A stretch of 7,954 nt of DNA from Sporomusaceae bacterium. GTDB taxonomy: Bacteria; Bacillota; Negativicutes; DSM-13327. Positions 5,050 through 7,954 of this stretch are shown one piece after another. Numbering within the stretch: position 1 is the stretch's first letter; every line of letters begins with the position of its first letter. Below the pieces are notes generated by a model, which made no database searches, had not been told where the DNA came from, and saw only the letters and a program-made list of their open reading frames with translations. The translations under genes and the position numbers were made by a program. Location: positions 1-7,954 of the forward strand of contig JAPUES010000210.1 in the NCBI GenBank assembly GCA_027492445.1, read 5' to 3'.

Positions 5050-6174
5050 ATGAAAATTTCAAAGAAAGATGCACTGATGTGGTTTGAATTTTTTTCAATA
5101 TTGCCTGAAGAAGAGGAACTTATGATAAAACAGCAAGAAATCATTTACGCTACCTTTGCGCAAATTGAGGCAGCGATTGACCATAGAAATGATACGTTAC
5201 TGTCGGAAATTAGAAATTTAAAAACCTTAGAGAATAGAACTTCTTTTGTGGGAAATGAAAGTAATTTCCCTAAAGGCTGTCGTTCTTGTCTGCTAGGCAC
5301 TGGACTTAGTGCTATTCGGAAAACCAATAAATGTAATATAGAGTGTAAGTTCTGCTACAATTATGGCGAACTAGAAGATATTCCACCAGTGGGCGCAGGT
5401 ATGTGGGAAATTGGAGGAACAAAATTTTATGAGAAGGATCTTGATTTACTGCTTTCCATCCACAAGAAACCCACAGGCATTTCCTACGTTTATTTAGAGC
5501 CATTCATGGAAATTGAAAAATACTATCCAGTAATTAAGAAATTTAATGATGCTCAGATTCATCAACACCTCTATACAAATGGTACATTAGCTACAGAAGA
5601 GACCTTGAAAGCATTAGGTGAAGCCGGTCTTGACGAGATACGTTTCAACCTTGGTGCCTCTAATTGTTCAGATAAAGTGATTGAAAATATTAAAATAGCA
5701 AAAAAATATATTAAAAATGTAGGTATTGAAACTCCAATGACTCCTGAGTTTTTCGAAGTTTTTTTCAAGAAAAAGCAAGCAATCTTAGAGACAAAAGTTG
5801 ATTTTATCAATTGTGCAGAATTACATTTAAATGAGAATAACATAGAAAATTATCATGGGGAGAATATGTATATTTCCAGACATGGCTATATATCTCCAAT
5901 TTGGAGTCGGGAATTAACGTTGAAATTCATGAAAGTAGCCGATGAAGAACAGTGGGATTTAGTAGTACATGATTGCTCAAACAATACAAAATTTGCTAGA
6001 GATTTAAATTTGAGCAGCAAAGAAGGTAAGTGGTTTGGAGCTAGTAATTATGCTGGTGAGTTTTCCGAAATTCCATACAAAGTATTTTTACCAATACTCC
6101 GTGATGAAAATTTCAAATTTATAAGTGAAGAAGAGTTGCCTGACGGCTATAAACCAGGAGAGATGATGTTTTAG
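5050..6174 (+). CDS. Radical SAM protein of unknown function
   Basis: A 374-residue protein with a strong SD, AGGAGG at 5037-5042, seven bases before ATG 5050. The radical SAM [4Fe-4S] motif CX3CX2C is at Cys95, Cys99 and Cys102 (NKCNIECKFCYNYGE), so it should cleave S-adenosylmethionine to a 5'-deoxyadenosyl radical. LEPFME at 149-154 occupies the place of the family's GGEP-type SAM-binding strand. HQHLYTNGT (171-179) and DEIRFNLGAS (195-204) match later core strands. A second pair, Cys77-X2-Cys80 (GCRSCLLGTG), lies just before the core, and Cys206, Cys255 and Cys309 lie after it. Whether these bind an auxiliary cluster or a metal is unknown. Residues 1-75 are charged and helical, without a signal peptide, so the protein is cytoplasmic. 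The layout recalls uncharacterised proteins related to pyruvate formate-lyase activating enzyme (COG2108-like); this is from memory and uncertain. No glycyl-radical enzyme or peptide substrate gene is adjacent. It is AT-rich and transcribed alone. Confidence 0.85.
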   Translation: MKISKKDALMWFEFFSILPEEEELMIKQQEIIYATFAQIEAAIDHRNDTLLSEIRNLKTLENRTSFVGNESNFPKGCRSCLLGTGLSAIRKTNKCNIECKFCYNYGELEDIPPVGAGMWEIGGTKFYEKDLDLLLSIHKKPTGISYVYLEPFMEIEKYYPVIKKFNDAQIHQHLYTNGTLATEETLKALGEAGLDEIRFNLGASNCSDKVIENIKIAKKYIKNVGIETPMTPEFFEVFFKKKQAILETKVDFINCAELHLNENNIENYHGENMYISRHGYISPIWSRELTLKFMKVADEEQWDLVVHDCSNNTKFARDLNLSSKEGKWFGASNYAGEFSEIPYKVFLPILRDENFKFISEEELPDGYKPGEMMF

Positions 6175-6209
6175 AGAGTCTTAATTTTTGGTGCCCCTTT
6201 TAATGTTTG

Positions 6210-6261
6210 AAAAAAGTAGCTAACCTTAGGGTAAATAAACCCTGAAGTTAGCTACTTTTTT
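6210..6261. terminator. Strong bidirectional terminator between convergent genes
   Basis: A 15-bp perfect outer stem pairs A6-GTAGCTAAC (6210-6224) with GTTAGCTAC-T6 (6247-6261). Inside it, AGGGT (6228-6232) pairs with ACCCT (6239-6243). The A- and T-runs serve as U-tracts on both strands, so it should end the radical SAM transcript and the convergent yeiH transcript. Confidence 0.9.
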
Positions 6262-6319
6262 ATTATTCACAGAAATTCCATTGTGAGACACCACTGTTTT
6301 AACTATAAGGTATTGGCTT

Positions 6320-7315
6320 TTACCATATTTGCAAATAATGTTGTACCGCAAGTGATACAAGTGCTACCCCTATCCAACAGGATAGTCCGAGTAGTATCGG
6401 TTTACTACCATTGCTGATTAGAAGGTTAAGATGTGTTTTTAGACCGATGGCAGCCATAGCCATGACGATAAAAAATTGTCCGGTCTGAGCAAGGAGTTTG
6501 CAAATGGATTGGGGGATAAACCCTGTTGTGTTTAAGATAGAGGCTGCTAAGAAGCCGAGAATAAACCAGGGGAATATTTTTACCATACTAAAATTACTAT
6601 TATTGGCTTCTTTTCTTGCAATAATAATAGCAAGTGTTAATGTGACTGGTACAATCATGAGGGCGCGGGTTAATTTCACGATGGTAGCGAAATTACCTGC
6701 TTCATGGCTGTAAGAATAGCCTGCAGCCACAACGGAAGAGGTGTCGTTGATTGCTGTTCCTGCCCACATACCAAAACCTATATCGCTCATACCAAGTAGG
6801 TGCCCTGTGAATGGAAATATAAATACGGCGGCTATATTAAATAAAAAGATAGTTGATATAGAAAAGGCAACGTCTTTATCACTTGCAGATATGACAGGTG
6901 CCGTAGCTGCTATTGCTGATCCGCCGCATATTGCTGTACCTATGCCAATGAGGAGACTTGTATTGCCTGGTAGTTTTAAATGACGCCCTACAATCCATGC
7001 GGTAATGAATGCGGTGCTGAGTGTGAAAATCATGATATACAGAGATTGACTACCCACTTTAAAAACACTGTATAAATTCATTTCAAAACCAAGTAGTATG
7101 ATGGAAACTTGCAGTATTGTTTTTGATGTAAATGTAATGCCTTCCTCGTACATGATAGGCCTTTTCCAAGATGCGATAATCATGCCTAACAGTATTCCAA
7201 ATACAGGACCTCCTACTAAGGGGATTAATTTTCCTAAAAACCAGGCTGGAATGGATAGCGCGGTAACAATAAAAATACCGGGTAATATTTTAACCAATTT
7301 ACTATTTCCTGTCAT
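6320..7315 (-). CDS. YeiH-family (UPF0324) putative sulfate exporter
   Basis: The preferred start is ATG 7315-7313, giving 331 residues. It is preceded by a textbook AAAGGAGG (7330-7323 on the minus strand) with seven bases of spacing. An in-frame ATG ten codons upstream (7345) would place that SD inside the coding region, so it is rejected. The protein is a polytopic inner-membrane protein with about ten hydrophobic segments. It shows the family's two glycine/alanine-rich hallmark stretches: GIGTAICGGSAIAATAP at 124-140 and WAGTAINDTSSVVAAG at 184-199. VKLTRALMIVP at 213-223 is also typical. Length and motifs fit YeiH/UPF0324 proteins, annotated as putative sulfate exporters and linked to sulfite/sulfur metabolism through neighbouring LysR regulators (YeiE in E. 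coli, CysL-like in Firmicutes). The transported substrate is not shown by sequence. It is divergent from a LysR gene and ends against the bidirectional terminator. Confidence 0.9.
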   Translation of the reverse strand: MTGNSKLVKILPGIFIVTALSIPAWFLGKLIPLVGGPVFGILLGMIIASWKRPIMYEEGITFTSKTILQVSIILLGFEMNLYSVFKVGSQSLYIMIFTLSTAFITAWIVGRHLKLPGNTSLLIGIGTAICGGSAIAATAPVISASDKDVAFSISTIFLFNIAAVFIFPFTGHLLGMSDIGFGMWAGTAINDTSSVVAAGYSYSHEAGNFATIVKLTRALMIVPVTLTLAIIIARKEANNSNFSMVKIFPWFILGFLAASILNTTGFIPQSICKLLAQTGQFFIVMAMAAIGLKTHLNLLISNGSKPILLGLSCWIGVALVSLAVQHYLQIW

Positions 7316-7340
7316 ATAAATTCCTCCTTTGTCTACTGTG

Positions 7341-7369
7341 ATCATACCATTTGAAAAACAATACGTAAA
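7341..7369 (-). promoter_or_regulatory. Probable promoter of the yeiH-family gene
   Basis: Read on the minus strand, TTTACG (7369-7364) and TATGAT (7346-7341) are separated by 17 bases. Transcription would start near 7334, just before the SD, leaving a short leader. The -35 box is imperfect, as expected for a promoter that needs an activator. Confidence 0.5.
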
Positions 7370-7379
7370 ATACTATAAT
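7351..7379 (+). promoter_or_regulatory. Promoter of the LysR-family gene
   Basis: TTGAAA (7351-7356) and TATAAT (7374-7379) are separated by exactly 17 bases. Transcription would start near 7386. It overlaps the divergent yeiH promoter on the other strand. Confidence 0.7.
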
Positions 7380-7391
7380 ACGATTAAAACG

Positions 7392-7407
7392 ATAGGTTTT
7401 TACCTAT
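7392..7407. promoter_or_regulatory. Dyad ATAGGT-N4-ACCTAT, candidate LysR-regulator binding site
   Basis: Two perfect 6-bp arms surround TTTT. The centre lies about 65 bases upstream of the predicted yeiH start of transcription, the usual place of the recognition site of LysR-type regulators. It is also just downstream of the predicted LysR start (near 7386), where binding would repress the regulator's own gene. The outer T and A are separated by 12 bases rather than the classic 11. Confidence 0.5.
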
Positions 7408-7424
7408 GATAAAGGAGGGGTACC

Positions 7425-7954
7425 ATGACACTACGACATTTGAAAGTGTTTTTGTGTGTATGTGATGAAGGAAATATGACAATAGCGGCTGAAAAACTCC
7501 ATATAGCACAGCCATCCGTCAGTCAGACAATTGCAGAACTTGAGAAGTATTACAATGTGAAATTATTCGAGAGGCTTGGACGGAAGTTATTTATTACTAT
7601 TGTGGGACAGCAATTGATGACCTATGCACGACATATCGTAAATCTAAGTAAAGAAGCAGAAGATGTGATGCGTGAATTCAGTCATCATGGAGTACTAAGG
7701 ATAGGTGCGAGTGTTACGGTTGGAACTTGTGTTTTGAATGAGATTATAGGAAAGTTCATTGCTTGTAAACCTAAGGTTAAAATAAATTCATTTGTTAGCA
7801 ATACAAAGATAATTGAAGGAATGATACTATTAGACCAGGTGGATATCGGACTAGTCGAAGGTATAATCCATTCCCAGGGGATATTATGCGAGCCATTTAT
7901 GGATGATGAGCTTATATTGGTGAGTGCTGTTTTTCATCCCTTGGCGAAAAAGGG
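7425..7954 (+). CDS. LysR-family transcriptional regulator, N-terminal part (runs off the window)
   Basis: The frame starts at ATG 7425 after a strong AAAGGAGG (7411-7418) with six bases of spacing. It is open to the window end: 176 full codons of an expected ~290-300. Residues 1-60 are the winged helix-turn-helix (MTLRHLKVFLCVCDEGNMTIAA..., then IAQPSVSQTIAELEKYYNVKLFER), the LysR signature. A linker helix follows to about residue 88, and the effector-binding domain begins with VLRIGASVTVG (90-100). Later strands such as VDIGLVEG (139-146) and ELILVSAVFHPLAKK (162-176) also fit. Its divergent pairing with a yeiH-family gene suggests it controls that gene, as YeiE/CysL-type regulators do. The effector is unknown; a sulfur compound is a guess from context. 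Confidence 0.93.
   Translation, partial: MTLRHLKVFLCVCDEGNMTIAAEKLHIAQPSVSQTIAELEKYYNVKLFERLGRKLFITIVGQQLMTYARHIVNLSKEAEDVMREFSHHGVLRIGASVTVGTCVLNEIIGKFIACKPKVKINSFVSNTKIIEGMILLDQVDIGLVEGIIHSQGILCEPFMDDELILVSAVFHPLAKK

Noticed and set aside
5050..6174. RiPP or peptide-modifying cluster around the radical SAM gene
   Set aside because: No precursor peptide frame, no SPASM-type C-terminal cysteine cluster and no transporter gene are nearby.
6498..7319. Plus-strand frames opposite the yeiH-family gene
   Set aside because: They are antisense shadows of a well-recognised membrane protein.
7316..7345. Upstream ATG at 7345 as the yeiH start
   Set aside because: It would bury the ideal AAAGGAGG inside the coding sequence and add ten residues before the usual N terminus.

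Overview
The window looks like the chromosome of a diderm (outer-membrane-bearing) Firmicute, most likely one of the Negativicutes (Sporomusa/Pelosinus-type). Two kinds of evidence point there. First, an outer-membrane two-partner secretion pair is present. Second, the AT-rich genes on the right have very strong AGGAGG-type ribosome binding sites and compact Firmicute-style promoters. The genus assignment is an inference.

Layout. Positions 1-3373 are a GC-richer surface-protein operon on the + strand. It holds the 3' end of a large YDG/MBG-repeat exoprotein (TpsA-like), a 43-codon small gene at 1523-1654 that is rich in inverted repeats, and a complete TpsB (ShlB/FhaC/HecB-type) outer-membrane transporter. 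A 269-bp AT-rich gap without a convincing gene follows. Next is a + strand gene for an N-terminally membrane-anchored metallo-beta-lactamase-fold hydrolase (NAPE-PLD/UlaG-like), closed by an intrinsic terminator. A radical SAM gene of unknown function comes next; it has its own promoter, two dyads around that promoter and a terminator-like hairpin in its leader. A strong bidirectional terminator separates it from a convergent yeiH-family permease gene (putative sulfate exporter). That gene is divergent from a LysR-family regulator which runs off the right edge.

How the genes work together. TpsB is expected to thread the exoprotein through the outer membrane. The small gene between them is probably co-transcribed. 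The LysR gene and yeiH share a 109-bp divergent control region with a promoter in each direction and a dyad placed where a LysR-type regulator would both activate yeiH and repress its own gene. The hydrolase and the radical SAM gene appear to be independent single-gene units.

The parts least explained by known families are the 43-aa gene with its hairpins, the radical SAM protein with an extra upstream CxxC and a regulated leader, and the start-stop (ATGTGATG) arrangement at the hydrolase start. No CRISPR array, tRNA, rRNA or insertion sequence was seen.
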